Shown: positions 33,331 through 44,620, numbered from the stretch's first letter. The stretch: DNA of 46,849 nt from Microcoleus sp. CSU_2_2 (GCA_012035135.1 JAAUPI010000009.1:1-46849), one strand, 5' to 3'. A program made the numbers and translations. The notes: generated from the sequence alone by a model not told the origin.

Positions 33331-34047
33331 ATGAATCAGATTGAAATTCCTGTGTTGCCGGCGATGAATGAGTTGTGGCAGCAAACGCTTAATTGGCAGC
33401 CAGATGACTCGCAGCAGGAACAGTTTCAGCGACTCTATGAATTAATTGTTGAAGGCAACCGCCATTTGAATTTAACTCGAATTACTGAGCCGATCGAATT
33501 TTGGGAAAAACATTTGTGGGATTCTCTGCGGGGAATTGCCAAGCTACTCCAAGCTAACAATAATCTAGGGGGAAAAGGCGAATTCCCCGTACATTCATTG
33601 CAGCAAGTTATTGATATTGGAACTGGTGCAGGTTTTCCGGGATTGCCTGTGGCGATCGCGCTGCCACAACTATCAGTTACTTTGCTCGATTCTACTCGGA
33701 AAAAAATAGATTTTTTGGAAACGGTTTTGCCATCATTGGCAATAAAAAATGCTGCTACTTTACTCGGTAGATCGGATGAAATTTGGCGACAGTCGCATCA
33801 CCGACAAGCTTACGATATTGCCTTTCTCAGAGCAGTGGGAGCAGCTTCGGTATGTGCTAAATATGCACTACCATTCCTAAAAAAAGGCGGTTTAGCTGTA
33901 CTTTATCGAGGTAATTGGACGGCGGAGGAAGAGGCGGATTTGCAAAGTGCGATCGAGCCTTTGAGCGGAATAGTTGAGTCAGTCGAAGCCTTCACAACAC
34001 CAGTGAGTCAGAGTGTGCGGCACTGCGTTTACTTGCGAAAAGTTTAG
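33331..34047 (+). CDS. rsmG: 16S rRNA (guanine-527-N7)-methyltransferase
   Basis: This 238-residue SAM-dependent enzyme (GidB/RsmG) has the family pattern NLTRITEPIEFWEKHLWDSL, then the SAM-binding loop VIDIGTGAGFPGLPVAIALP, DSTRKKIDFLETV and RAVGAASVCAKYALPFLKKGG. Methylation of G527 of 16S rRNA affects streptomycin sensitivity in bacteria. A frame extends upstream to 33244 through the repeat, but the ATG at 33331 fits the family length. Confidence 0.95.
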   Translation: MNQIEIPVLPAMNELWQQTLNWQPDDSQQEQFQRLYELIVEGNRHLNLTRITEPIEFWEKHLWDSLRGIAKLLQANNNLGGKGEFPVHSLQQVIDIGTGAGFPGLPVAIALPQLSVTLLDSTRKKIDFLETVLPSLAIKNAATLLGRSDEIWRQSHHRQAYDIAFLRAVGAASVCAKYALPFLKKGGLAVLYRGNWTAEEEADLQSAIEPLSGIVESVEAFTTPVSQSVRHCVYLRKV

Positions 34048-34148
34048 GCGAGATCGGTTTGTAATCAGGACTTCAGTCCTTCCTCGCTTATTTTAACCAG
34101 AAGTTCGATCGCTTCCGGTTGAACAGCTTAGGAGATGTCTATTTGATA

Positions 34149-34661
34149 TTACCTATCGTCTTTTGCTTCGGTGTTCGAGATAAATCTAATTGCTGTCGGC
34201 ATTCGGTTGTATAAATCTGGGGCGGTGCGAATGATTTTTCGCAAAATTTCATCTGTTACCCAAAAGACTAGGGGAAAGGAAAATTTTTTGCTGAATTCGC
34301 TGCATACTAGGTTGGTAGAAAGCAGCAGCCGATCGATCGCTACCACTGACTCTAAACCGATGAGGATTAAGGCGGGAGGTGGTTCGCTTTCGGTTTCGGC
34401 TGCGATTGTCGTGTAGAGAGTTGTCGCAGATTTGGGTAACAACAGTTGTCGCGGTTTTAGGGCAGAATTTGCTTGAAGCCGATCGACTATTTGTTGCCGC
34501 AAAGCCAGCGAGTTGCAGTGGACTAAAATAAATGAAAAGTAACCTTGGGAAAGGGCGATCGCTCGCGTTAAGGTTGAGAACGATCGATCGTTATATTTAG
34601 CTAACTCATATTTAGCTAACTCATATTTAGCTGTATTTTCAGAGGTCTGCGGGACAAACAT
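34149..34661 (-). pseudogene. Truncated N-terminal domain of a cyanobacterial NTPase/TPR-type protein
   Basis: The 170-residue frame holds a recognisable domain: FSFILVHCNSLALRQQIVDRL, LPKSATTLYTTIAAE, ALILIGLESVVAIDRLLLSTNLVCSEF, FPLVFWVTDEILRKIIRTAPDLYN. In related cyanobacterial proteins this domain heads much longer proteins with TPR repeats. Here it stops with nothing after it, so I read it as truncated, although a short stand-alone protein is possible. Near the start, a 15-bp unit repeated two to three times encodes KYELAKYELAKYND. Confidence 0.6.
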
Positions 34662-34689
34662 AACTCACAGATTTTTTATTTAGTTAAGA

Positions 34690-34775
34690 CTTATGCAGTG
34701 GTCAGAAACCGGGTTTTTGCTGAGAAGACGCGTTACAGCCAGTACAAACGGGTAAAAAACCAGGTTTCTTTAGTT
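34690..34775. repeat. AGAAACCGGGTTT inverted repeat
   Basis: AGAAACCGGGTTTTTGCTGAGAAG and AAAACCAGGTTTCTTTAG are arms of a dispersed cyanobacterial repeat between 34702 and 34770. No gene is present in the gap 34662-34853. Confidence 0.6.
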
Positions 34776-34853
34776 TTGATGCGTAAGTTTTTTTGGGAGT
34801 ATTTTCGTTATTATAGCAGTATTTTAAATTAAAATCAATAGTTTATCGCAATT

Positions 34854-36629
34854 CTAAGCTAGGGGCAAAGTAAACCAAAAAATTGCCCCAGTACCCGGAC
34901 TGCTAATTACCCCTACTTCCCCGCCGTGAGCCTCAATAATTTGTCGGCAAAGATACAGCCCCAAACCCAAACCCATCAAGTGTCGAGATCGATCGCCCCT
35001 AACGTACAGCTCAAAAAGATGTTCGCACTGTTCCGGCGATATTCCCACCCCGTCATCTTCGACAGTACAACAAATCATACTAATTGGGGAATTGGGAATT
35101 GGGAATTGGGAATTGGGGATTGGGAATTGCTCCGTATCCTTTTTCTGATTGCCTCGCTTTGTACTTAATTCAGTAGCATTTATTACTTGAGCTGAAACTG
35201 TCAAATTCAGTCCCGGCAGATTGTGTTTCAAAGCATTAGCGATTAAATTGGAAAACACGCGCCACAACTGAGTAGCATCAGCATTCACTGCTGGTAAATC
35301 ATCTGGAACTAAATTTTTAAACATAGTTTGATTGTCATTCATTAAGGGCTGCAAATCTGTGGCAGCCGCTTCAATTAATGTCTTCAAATCTACCCGATCG
35401 CAGTGCAAAACTACACCGCGCAATTCACTCGCGTGAACCTCCAATAGCGAATCTATCAACCGCAATTGCTGCTCGCTACCTTGAATCATGCGCTCCAAAA
35501 CAGAACGAGGAATCGCGATCGATTCCCCGGTTTTGGTCTGCCAATTTTTCAGGACCATTAACATTCCCGAAACCGGGTTTCGCAAGTCGTGAGAAAGAGC
35601 GTGAATAAACAATCTCAGAGCTTCTTGCGCTTGCTTCCGCTGCGAGATGTCCTCAATTAAACCTTCATAATAAAGTACGATGCCGTTGGGGCTCCGCACC
35701 GCTCGCGCCTTCTCAGAAATCCAGACAATGCTGCCGTCAGAGCGGTAAATTTGAGACTCAAAATCCGATACTCTGCCACTTTCTTCGATCGAATGCAAAA
35801 ACTCGGTTCTGCGCGCCGCATCGACGTACAACTGACGCTCGATATCAGTAAATTTTGCGGTGACTTCCTCCGGGGAATCGTAACCGTAAATCTTCGCCAA
35901 AGCTGGATTGGCTGTAATGTAGCGGCCGTCGGGAGTGCTTTGAAAAATTCCCTCACCGGCATTTTCAAAAATGCTGCGGTACTTTGCTTCCGCCGCCTCC
36001 AATTGTTGATAAGCAGATTCTAACTCGCGACGGGTGCTAAACTCAGTTCGTTGGAGTCGATCGTACCAATAAACTGACAAGTCACAGATAAAACAAAACC
36101 AAAATAAATACAAGTAAAAACCGCTCAGCCTAAACGGAGTATACCGGATAAAATTCAGGTTCAAAAATAAATTTATTCCGAGGTGGCAGAGCAAAACACC
36201 AAGTTGAGAAATTAGGTGCAGAGGCCAGCGGACGGGCATTAATGTAGCTTGGGTGAGAAATGCTAAACTCCAGGTTAAAATTGGTAGTTCTCCCACTCTT
36301 GCTAGGGCAAAGCCAATCTGTACAACGATCGTCAGCGACCATGAAAAACCCAAGAATAGCAAACCTGGATAACGCTGTCCGATCGGAGTTTTTTGCAACG
36401 CTAAACAGGTCAGCAAGCCCAACTCTACAGCCATGCTAGTGTACAGGTAAACTGGTTTAAACTCCTGGGGAGCGAAGACAGATTCTCCGAAAAGATAGAT
36501 AATAATTGTGAAAGCAAAAAATATGGCAATCCGCACAGCAGGGCGCAGCCGGTCTCTGAGGAAGCGATCGCGCCACACCTCATAAACCGTGAATCCTTGA
36601 ACTGATTTAGCATTGCCCAGATGGGTCAT
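34854..36629 (-). CDS. Membrane PAS sensor histidine kinase
   Basis: This 591-residue protein has about five transmembrane helices in the first 180 residues, then a PAS domain (YRSIFENAGEGIFQSTPDGRY) with a PAC tail. A HisKA domain follows with the phospho-acceptor His in FIHALSHDLRNPVSG (about residue 345), then a HATPase domain with N box LIANALKHN, G1 DDGVGISPEQ and G2 GLGLGLYLCRQ. A loop of the ATPase domain between N and G1 boxes carries a heptamer-encoded insert (EQFPIPNSQFPIPNS). No response regulator is adjacent. Confidence 0.88.
   Translation of the reverse strand: MTHLGNAKSVQGFTVYEVWRDRFLRDRLRPAVRIAIFFAFTIIIYLFGESVFAPQEFKPVYLYTSMAVELGLLTCLALQKTPIGQRYPGLLFLGFSWSLTIVVQIGFALARVGELPILTWSLAFLTQATLMPVRWPLHLISQLGVLLCHLGINLFLNLNFIRYTPFRLSGFYLYLFWFCFICDLSVYWYDRLQRTEFSTRRELESAYQQLEAAEAKYRSIFENAGEGIFQSTPDGRYITANPALAKIYGYDSPEEVTAKFTDIERQLYVDAARRTEFLHSIEESGRVSDFESQIYRSDGSIVWISEKARAVRSPNGIVLYYEGLIEDISQRKQAQEALRLFIHALSHDLRNPVSGMLMVLKNWQTKTGESIAIPRSVLERMIQGSEQQLRLIDSLLEVHASELRGVVLHCDRVDLKTLIEAAATDLQPLMNDNQTMFKNLVPDDLPAVNADATQLWRVFSNLIANALKHNLPGLNLTVSAQVINATELSTKRGNQKKDTEQFPIPNSQFPIPNSPISMICCTVEDDGVGISPEQCEHLFELYVRGDRSRHLMGLGLGLYLCRQIIEAHGGEVGVISSPGTGAIFWFTLPLA
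35082..35129. repeat. GGGAATT heptamer repeat inside the histidine kinase gene
   Basis: About seven units of 7 bp, in frame on the minus strand, encode the (FPIPNSQ) repeat in the loop before the G1 box. Confidence 0.9.
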
Positions 36630-36693
36630 AAATAGAAGTCAGTTGACAGTTGACAGTTGACAGGAAAAGAGTACCTAATTTACCTGAGAAACG

Positions 36694-39600
36694 CTAGATT
36701 TCCAGAACAGGTAAACAAAACCAGAAAGTTGAACCTCCGCCGGGAGTGGTTTCAAAACCGATTTCGCCACCGTGGGCTTTGACTATTTGCTTGGAGAGGT
36801 ACAGTCCTAAACCTAGCCCGGTTAATGGTCGGCTGTTGGGGTCTTGAACGTAGAGTTCAAACAGAGATTCGCGTTGTTGTTCGTTGATTCCTGCTCCATT
36901 ATCTGCGATCGTACACTTCACCATTTGACAGTCGATCGGCCGATCGACAATTGGTCGCCAGTATTTCCTATTTGCCCTCCGTATCGGGGCAATTTGTAAT
37001 TGTGATCGAGGTGAATTTTTGTACGCATTGCCTGATTTTTCACTCTATTTTCGATCGGCTGCAATGGTGATTTCAAACTGGCATCTAACATCTGAGTTTG
37101 ATTACCTGACGAAGATATGAGATTGGCAATACATTTAGCTTGAGGATTATTTGAGCTTAAATTTTGTCGATCGTCTTCAATCAGCATCAGTTTTTCAACT
37201 TCAATTACCTCGGCACTAAAAGTTACATTAACTCCCGGAGGATTATGTTTGACCGCATTAGTTAGCAGATTGTCTAGCACCCGCTGCAAGTATTTGCTGT
37301 CAGCATTTACCTGTGGCAAATCTGCTGGAATTTGCTGAATCAAGGTTGCTTGATTTTTCACCAACAGCGGTTCTAACTCGGCAACAATTGTCGAAATTAA
37401 AGATGGCAAATCGAGCGGTACGGTATTGAGAAAAATACCTTTGACCTCGCTAGCATGGGCGTCAAGCAGAGAATTAACCATCCCCAACTGGTGTTCGCTG
37501 GCCTGAATAATCCGCTGTAAAATCGATCGAGCCACCGGCACGGCCTCTTGAGACTCACAAGACGACTTGTTAAGCAAATTTTTCAGCAGGATTAACATTC
37601 CCATTACAGGCGTGCGGAGATTGTGAGAAACAGCGTACAAAAATAGATCTTTAAGGCGGTTGCTTTCTTGCAATTCATACATTTTTTGCTGTAGTTGGTG
37701 GGTGCGTTCCTCCACTTGAGATTCTAGGTTGGCATTGAGAACTTTTACCTGCTGCAAAAGTTGAGCTTGTTGAAGAGCGATCGCCACTTGGGTAGAGAGT
37801 TTTTCTAACAAATCAATTTCAAATTCTTGCCACTGGCGGGGTCCAGAACACTGGTTGACTGCCAAGAGTCCGAACAACTCATCCCCCAATACGATCGGCA
37901 CATTTAAGGTAGCCCGAATTTGATAGTCGCTGTAGTATTTGGCAACTGCATCGCAAACTTGCACGCTAGCAGTATCGCATACAGCTCGGACGCGGTGAGC
38001 CGCATAAAACGTTCTCAGATGTTCGAGGTGACTTTCATCAGTCAGAACCCAACCCAAGACAGAAGGGCACTGAGAACCCACAGATTCAGCCACAATCCTA
38101 CCGTACACCTGGCCCGTCTGCATTGCCCCATCCGCATCCATAATACCGATGAAAGCGCGGTCAGCCTTGAAAAATTGCCGGACTTCAGCAACAGTAGTAT
38201 TGAGAATTGCTTCGAGGTCGAGAGATTGCCGAATCCGTAGCGCCATTTCTGAGAGCAAGCGATCTCGTTCGACCGATGCACGCAAAGCTCTTGCCGCCCG
38301 CTGGCGGTCGGTAACGTCTTGCACCGTCGCAGCAATGACGTTTGAGTTAATTGCCGATTGTTCGCACACAATGCGTTCGGAACCGTTGGGTAGCACAATT
38401 CGGTAGTCAATGCAATAGGGTTTCGCTCAACATAGCTTGGCGGTGCGATCGCGCCACCAATTCTCGGTCTTCTGGATGTACCGCTTGCAAAAAACGGCCG
38501 GTGTTGGCTTAACTCTTCCGGGAACAAAACCTAACAGCCGATAAAGCTCATCTGACCACCGCAGTTCGATCTGAGGTCGATCCTGTTCTCGAAATTGCTC
38601 GCAGTTGCAAGTGGGTTCACTGGCTGGATAATCTAAATCCCAATTTCCCAATTGAGCGATATGCTGAGCATTTGCCAAACTAGCTTCGCGATCGCGCAGC
38701 ATTAAAGCCGTGCGGTGCACTTCCACTAGAGCCTGCTGTCGTTCTGCTACCGCAGCGGCCAACATCAAGGCCATAATCGCGATCGTACCGGTAAAAGCTT
38801 GTAACAGTAAAACCGCTTGTTGGAGATTCTCGGTTTTGACCAGAAAAGGGCCACATCCCTCCACGGTTCCCAAAATTGCGATGTAAGACACGATCGAATA
38901 AGCAAAAATAGCTCCTTGAGGGCGAAATCGTAGGGCAGCCCAAACTATTAAAGGAAAAGGCAGATATTCCAAGGGATACAGAGCGCTAGTCGCGTCTGTT
39001 TTTGAGTTAAATACCAACCAGCTAACGCTCAGCAGCAGAATTAGCCAGATTGCTACTTCTAGATAATTAATGATTAAAAATCGACAATTAAAATTTGAAA
39101 TATAGCGGTTTTGGCTGGAATGAAGTACACCCGGAAAATTGGTAATTTGCGATCGAAAATTGGCAAATGCACTGTCGTATCTTACCCAATTAAATATTTC
39201 TAGAATATCACGTTTTATTTGAAATTTAGAGTGTTTAATCGTGTGGCTCAAGGTGAGAAGTAGGGGCGTCACGATCAAAATTCCCATGCCGTCTCCGAGC
39301 CAAGTCGTCCACCAATTTCTAGAGAAATTGCTCCACTGAGCCCAACCCAAAATGCACGCGCCCAAGTTACCGAGGGTCGCACCGAGGAAAGTAGAGCCGA
39401 TGACAGCGATTGCTAACAATCCTAGAACATCTCGCAATCGATCGATTTTGGTAGAAAAACCACTCCGGATCAACCAAGCCTCGCCAGCCAGGGCTTGTAC
39501 CGTCACGCTAAAGGCTGATGTGACCAGGACTGAGGAGGGTATCCCACCGAAAGTATAGTTTAACAGCAGGGAACCGAGGGCAACTCCGGGCCACATCCGT

Positions 39601-39773
39601 CGCCCTTGTAGTAGTAGTGCGGCCAGGGCAATTCCGGCGGGCGGCCACACGGGGGAAGCTTCGGATTTTACCAGTCCCAGTATCGACGCTGCGAGTTTTC
39701 CGGTAACAAAGTAGGCAATAGCCAGAATGCCTATCTGCAAGAGCGGTCGAGTGCGGCTGTTGAGCAGTTTCAT
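36694..39773 (-). pseudogene. MASE1-PAS-GAF histidine kinase gene broken by three frameshifts
   Basis: The pieces, read in order, give one sensor kinase of about 1000 residues. A MASE1 membrane domain (PVWPPAGIALAALLLQGRRMW) starts at 39773. A PAS domain is broken near 38494, at a run of six A (plus strand), where the motif VHPEDRELV continues in another frame. It is broken again near 38420-38430 before KPYCIDYRIVLPNG. Next come a GAF domain, HisKA (LYAVSHNLRTPV) and N box (LLTNAVKHN). A third shift between about 36925 and 36990 leads to the G1/G2 boxes (IADNGAGI, GLGLGLYLSKQI) ending at 36694. The C-terminal half resembles the kinase at 34854. Base-calling error is possible but three shifts favour decay. 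Confidence 0.8.
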
Positions 39774-39849
39774 GTTTAGGTTCGATCGAATCCTCCATGG
39801 TTTAATGTTTAATTTATACCCGCAGCGGGCGATCGGACTTCCTCCGGGC

Positions 39850-39990
39850 GAATCACCTGACAGGGGGAGGAGTTGACAGTTGACCCTTCGACTACGCGAG
39901 CGGGAAAGCAGTTGACAGTTGAAGGTTTTTATTCGTAGCAACTAGCCAATGATTTAAGGACTAATGACTGCTGACTAATGACTAATGACT
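39850..39990. repeat. Heptanucleotide repeats between kinase genes
   Basis: GTTGACA-type units (39870-39882, 39909-39925) and CTAATGA-type units (39959-39989) lie between the broken histidine kinase and the Ser/Thr kinase gene. Confidence 0.75.
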
Positions 39991-39992
39991 TC

Positions 39993-41621
39993 CTAAAATC
40001 CAAAACCCCGCTTGCCGTCAGGCTTAGTAGTCAGCCAATTGGTCTTTGCCGTGGCTAATTGTTCTTCTGTTACCGTAGCGTCGGTAAGATTCGCGCCACA
40101 CAAATTCGCCCCCCGCAAATTCGCCTTGCTTAAATAAGCCCCCGTCAAATCAGCACCTCTGAGGTCGGCGCCTTCAAAATTGGCAGTGCTGCAATAAGCT
40201 TCAGTCAAATTGGTCGATCGCAAATTCGCCCTAATTAATCTCGCGTGACCCAGATTTGCCCCCGACAAATCCGCTGCTTGCAGGTTTGCCTTCACCAGTC
40301 TGGCCTGATAAAAATTTCCCCCCGCTAATTGGGCTTTTGGCAGTTGCAGACCGGACAATTCGCAGTCTGCAAAATCGCGCTTACCTTTAAAATATGCAGA
40401 GCGCAGGCTGTTACTTTCCCACCTAGCCGTAACTTTCCCCGCCTTTGTCGCTGCTAAATTGCCATTGGAGGGCATGGCAGTTCCGAAAGTTCTGCCGGAC
40501 TCAGCCAAACTCCGAGCAACTCTGGGCTGCATCCCCGTATTTCCCGATTGGGTGAATGCAGTTCTGCCACGGAGGCTTTGTTTCGATCGCATATCTTGCG
40601 TTTTCATGGGGGGCGATGCCCACGCCGTACCCTCGTCATTAAATATCGTCGGTTCTTCAACTGTGCGACTAGAGCCGTTGAATTGAGTTGCTAAGCCGTG
40701 AGCCAGCCGGGGGTCTTCAAATTCACCGTTCAGAGCTTTAATCACATCTGTTGTTGACTGGAAGCGGTGGCCGACCATCGGCTTGAGCATTTTATCGAGA
40801 ATCCGCGCCAAATCTGGACTTACCTGAACGTGGGGCCGCCACACAATTTCGCCGGTTACTGCGTCGAAATCTAAATCTTTGGGCGATTTTGCAGTCAGCA
40901 AGTACAAGGAAGTCATGCCCAAGGCGTAAATATCGCTAGCAAATATCGGCCGCAACGCCATTTGTTCGGGCGGGGCAAAGCTAAATGTGCCGACTGAAAA
41001 TTTTGTGTTGGCGCTTTGGTCGGCGGGGTCTAATAATAATGTTTGGCTGACTTGATCTTTTACGGCTCCGAAGTCAATTAAGACTAAGTGGCTGTCTTGC
41101 GATCGGCGAATAATATTTGCGGGTTTGATATCTCTGTGAATTACTCCTTGACCGTGAATGTACTGGACTACGGGCAGAATTTCTAATAAAAAATTTTTAA
41201 CATCTGATTCGTTGAAACGACCCGATTGTTTGACTTCTTGTTTCAAAGTCCAGCCTTTAACATACTCTTGAACTAAGTAAAATTGCTGTTCGGCTTCAAA
41301 GTAATCTAGTAGTCTCGGTACTTGCGGGTGGTCGCCGAGTTGACCTAGAGTTTTTGCTTCTCGCTTAAATAACTCCCGCGCCATTTCTAATACTCGTGGC
41401 GACGAACTGCTAGGTCGCAGTTGCTTGACTACGCAACTCGGCTGACCGGGCAAGGAGATGTCTTTTGCCAAAAATGTAGCTCCAAAACCTCCTTGTCCTA
41501 GCGGTTCAATTATTTGATAGCGAGCGCGTAGCAGCAAACGCGCTCCGCACGTCTGACACTGGAGAATAGAGTCAGGTGGGTTTTGTGGATGGGGACAGGC
41601 CGGGTTTACGCAGTAGCTCAT
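39993..41621 (-). CDS. Ser/Thr protein kinase with zinc-ribbon and pentapeptide repeats (SpkB-like)
   Basis: The 542-residue protein begins with a Cys-rich motif (CVNPACPHPQNP...CQTCGARLL) and a Hanks-type kinase domain: glycine loop LGQGGFGATFLAKD, catalytic Lys in CVVKQL, catalytic loop HRDIKPANI and metal-binding DFGAVK. A linker follows, then a C-terminal stretch of about 20 pentapeptide repeats (A(D/N)LXX). This order matches SpkB of cyanobacteria, which has been linked to stress responses. No signal peptide; cytoplasmic. Confidence 0.9.
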   Translation of the reverse strand: MSYCVNPACPHPQNPPDSILQCQTCGARLLLRARYQIIEPLGQGGFGATFLAKDISLPGQPSCVVKQLRPSSSSPRVLEMARELFKREAKTLGQLGDHPQVPRLLDYFEAEQQFYLVQEYVKGWTLKQEVKQSGRFNESDVKNFLLEILPVVQYIHGQGVIHRDIKPANIIRRSQDSHLVLIDFGAVKDQVSQTLLLDPADQSANTKFSVGTFSFAPPEQMALRPIFASDIYALGMTSLYLLTAKSPKDLDFDAVTGEIVWRPHVQVSPDLARILDKMLKPMVGHRFQSTTDVIKALNGEFEDPRLAHGLATQFNGSSRTVEEPTIFNDEGTAWASPPMKTQDMRSKQSLRGRTAFTQSGNTGMQPRVARSLAESGRTFGTAMPSNGNLAATKAGKVTARWESNSLRSAYFKGKRDFADCELSGLQLPKAQLAGGNFYQARLVKANLQAADLSGANLGHARLIRANLRSTNLTEAYCSTANFEGADLRGADLTGAYLSKANLRGANLCGANLTDATVTEEQLATAKTNWLTTKPDGKRGFGF

Positions 41622-42159
41622 GTTAATCGAGTGTGCCTCAGTTTTTCTAATCTAGCCAGCGCAGCTCGACTGCACAAACACCCTTTTTTTGCTTCTGCTA
41701 GAAATACTTATCTCTCAGTTGCTGAGGGTCGTGCGTCCGGTTGCGAATTGGGATTGCACCTAAGTCTTTTAGGCAGATATCTTTGCCCTATTTTATTATC
41801 TCGCTGCTGTGAGTTTTTTCTGTTGATTATCCTTGAAAATAGTTTAAAGACTTGCTAAAGTTATCCTTTTTTGTGTAAAGTCTTTCTAAACTTAGGTGCT
41901 TTTTGCGCGGTTAGATATCTCTAGCATACCTCATTCTATTTTGAGAATGTTACCAATCTGTCACCAACCATCTGCCTTCCGAGCAATCGATCGTTTCTGC
42001 TTATGTATAGCATAATAGTCTTGACAAATTCAAGTAAATGTGGTAATAACCCTGAATAAATTCAGGGGCTACACGGTCAAAGTCCGCCTGTACGGACTAA
42101 TAACTACCGACAACTGACAACTGCCAACTGCTAACTACTAACTGACAACTGACTAAATT
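41622..42159. other. Intergenic region upstream of pheT
   Basis: About 540 bp. It holds CCCTGAATAAATTCAGGG (near 42051, dispersed hairpin) and a run of CAACTG/CTAACTA-type heptamers (about 42107-42150) that reaches almost to the pheT start. No leader peptide or gene is seen. Confidence 0.5.
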
Positions 42160-44607
42160 ATGCGTATTTCTCTAAACTGGTTGCGGGAATTGGTGGATAT
42201 TTCGATCGCCCCGGAAGAATTAGCCGAAACTCTGACAATGGCCGGATTTGAAGTGGAAGATATCGAAGACCGTCGCCCTTGGGCCCAGGGCGTGGTTTTG
42301 GGCAAAATATTGGCCTGCGAACAGCATCCAAATGCTGACAAATTGAGAGTTTGTCAAGTGGATGTCGGCCAACCAGAGCCTCTGAATATTGTTTGTGGCG
42401 CACCCAATGCTAGGGCTGATATTTACGTGCCCGTAGCCGTTGTGGGAACTTTTTTGCCAAATATTAATTTGAAGATTAAACCAGCTAAATTGCGAGGCGT
42501 TCCATCTGAAGGGATGATTTGTTCTCTGGCAGAATTGGGGCTGGCAAAAGAATCAGCGGGCATTCACATCTTTGAGTTAGAAAATCCCGAATTAGGCAGC
42601 GATATTCGACCGCTTTTGGGTTTAAACGATGTAATTTTAGACTTGACCGCAACTGCGAATCGTGCTGATGCTTTGAGCATGGTGGGTGTGGCGCGGGAAG
42701 TAGCGGCGCTGACTGGAGCGAATTTGAGAATTCCTGAAGTGACGGATATGGCTATTGGTGGGAAAAACACCTCTAATTTGGCAGTAGAAATATCGGAGTT
42801 GGAAGGATGCCCGATTTACGCGGGGACGGTTATTGAAAGAGTGAAAATTGCGTCTTCTCCGGCTTGGTTGCAGCAGCGGTTGCAGGCGGCGGGAGTGCGG
42901 CCGATTAATAATGTGGTTGACGTAACTAATTATATTTTGCTGGAGTGGGGGCAGCCACTGCACGCTTTCGATCGCGATCGACTACAATCTTTGACCGGCA
43001 CTCAAGATATCAGCATCGGCGTCCGCTTTGCTTCCTCAGGCGAATCCTTCAAAACCTTGGACGGACAAAACCGCAATTTGCAAGCACAAAATCTGTTAAT
43101 TACTGCTAGCGACAAACCCGTAGCTTTGGCTGGAGTGATGGGTGGCGAAGATACGGAAGTTCACGAAGGAACGCAAAATTTAGTCTTAGAAGCAGCGATT
43201 TTTGACCAGGCAACGATTCGTCGTTCTGCCCGCGCTCAAGGCTTGCGGAGCGAGTCTTCGATCCGCTACGAACGAGGCGTGAATCAAGCGGCCTTGACGA
43301 CGGCTTGCAACCGCGCTGTAGCCCTAATTTTGGAGCTGGCGGGAGGCGCTGCGACGGTGCAGAAAACGGCGAGTTCCGGTGCGGATGATTTGAGTTTTTG
43401 TTGCTCGATCGAATTGCGTCTCGATCGAGTAAATTTGGTTTTAGGGCAGTTGAAAAGAGGCGAAACTGGCGGTTCTCCCTATCTGGAATCAGAAGAGGTG
43501 AAAAACATTCTTACAGCCTTGGGATGCGAAGTTGTTCCTGCTGCGAAAGAACGGGTATTTACGATAACAGTTCCGCCTTACCGCTATCGCGATTTAGAAA
43601 GAGAAATCGATTTAATTGAAGAAGTAGCGCGACTGCACGGCTACGACAATTTCTGCGAGACTTTGCCGAGTAAAACGGCGGCTGGTTATTTGTCGCCGGA
43701 ATACGCGGCTGTTCGGAATATTCGATCGGCTTTTCGGGCGGCCGGTTTGACGGAACTGATGCACTATTCTTTGGTAAAAACTGAAGGAGAAAATCAGGTG
43801 GTGTTGGCGAATCCCCTGTTTGTCGAGTATTCGGCTTTGCGGACTGAAATGCTGTCGGGTTTAATTGACGCTTTCGGCTACAATTTGGAACAGGGAAATG
43901 GGGCGCTAAACGGTTTTGAAGTCGGCCGCATTTTCTGGAAAGATGGGGATGAGATGCAAGAAGCAGATGCAATTGCTGGAATTATCGGGGGAGATCCAAC
44001 TGTTTGGAAATGGCAGCAGGGAGGGCGCGATCGACCTTTGACTTGGTTTGAGGCAAAAGGTATTTTGGAAAGCGCGTTTCAAGAATTGGGTTTGGCGGTG
44101 GAATATCAAAGAGATTCCTCTAATTCACGCTTGCATCCGGGTCGCACGGCTGCGTTATCGTTAAATGGGAAGCACTTAGGAATTTTTGGACAGTTGCACC
44201 CGCAATTGCAGCAAGAAAAAGATTTGCCCGAGCAGGTTTACGTGTTTCAATTAGATTTGGGATTGCTGGTAGCTAATTTGGAGCGATCTAACAATTTGAC
44301 TCGCAAATTTACGGATTATTCCAGTTTCCCCGCTTCTGACAGAGATATTGCATTTTTTGCACCGATTGAAGTTCCGGTTGTAGATATGCAAAGTGCGATG
44401 AAACAGGCGGCCGGCAATTTGCTAAATTCGGTGGAATTGTTCGACGAGTATCGGGGCGAAAACGTGCCGACAGGACAGCGGAGTTTGGCTTTTCGGTTAG
44501 TTTACCGCGCGGGCGATCGAACTTTGAGCGACACCGATGTCGAACCGGCACAGCAAAAAGTTCGCGATGTTTTAGTTGAGAAATTCGGCGTTAGCTTGAG
44601 AAGCTAG
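42160..44607 (+). CDS. pheT: Phenylalanyl-tRNA synthetase beta subunit
   Basis: This 815-residue protein has the full bacterial PheT layout: an EMAP-type tRNA-binding domain ([26 protein letters not shown], in segments), B3/B4 domain with the editing site ([11 protein letters not shown] region follows), B5 domain ([24 protein letters not shown]), catalytic-like domain and a C-terminal FDX-ACB anticodon domain ([19 protein letters not shown] to the end). It works with PheS, which is not in the window. The start has no clear ribosome binding site; a heptamer repeat lies just upstream. Confidence 0.96.
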   Translation: MRISLNWLRELVDISIAPEELAETLTMAGFEVEDIEDRRPWAQGVVLGKILACEQHPNADKLRVCQVDVGQPEPLNIVCGAPNARADIYVPVAVVGTFLPNINLKIKPAKLRGVPSEGMICSLAELGLAKESAGIHIFELENPELGSDIRPLLGLNDVILDLTATANRADALSMVGVAREVAALTGANLRIPEVTDMAIGGKNTSNLAVEISELEGCPIYAGTVIERVKIASSPAWLQQRLQAAGVRPINNVVDVTNYILLEWGQPLHAFDRDRLQSLTGTQDISIGVRFASSGESFKTLDGQNRNLQAQNLLITASDKPVALAGVMGGEDTEVHEGTQNLVLEAAIFDQATIRRSARAQGLRSESSIRYERGVNQAALTTACNRAVALILELAGGAATVQKTASSGADDLSFCCSIELRLDRVNLVLGQLKRGETGGSPYLESEEVKNILTALGCEVVPAAKERVFTITVPPYRYRDLEREIDLIEEVARLHGYDNFCETLPSKTAAGYLSPEYAAVRNIRSAFRAAGLTELMHYSLVKTEGENQVVLANPLFVEYSALRTEMLSGLIDAFGYNLEQGNGALNGFEVGRIFWKDGDEMQEADAIAGIIGGDPTVWKWQQGGRDRPLTWFEAKGILESAFQELGLAVEYQRDSSNSRLHPGRTAALSLNGKHLGIFGQLHPQLQQEKDLPEQVYVFQLDLGLLVANLERSNNLTRKFTDYSSFPASDRDIAFFAPIEVPVVDMQSAMKQAAGNLLNSVELFDEYRGENVPTGQRSLAFRLVYRAGDRTLSDTDVEPAQQKVRDVLVEKFGVSLRS

Positions 44608-44620
44608 AAACTTAGCTGAT

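Noticed and set aside
38042-38527. 161-residue minus-strand open frame over the broken PAS region
   Set aside because: It is the third frame across the frameshifted kinase gene. Its residues match no PAS motif, while the other two frames do.
42160-42160. A Phe-rich leader peptide or T-box ahead of pheT, like the aroF leader
   Set aside because: The 540 bp upstream show only dispersed repeats and heptamers, with no aromatic-rich short ORF followed by a terminator.
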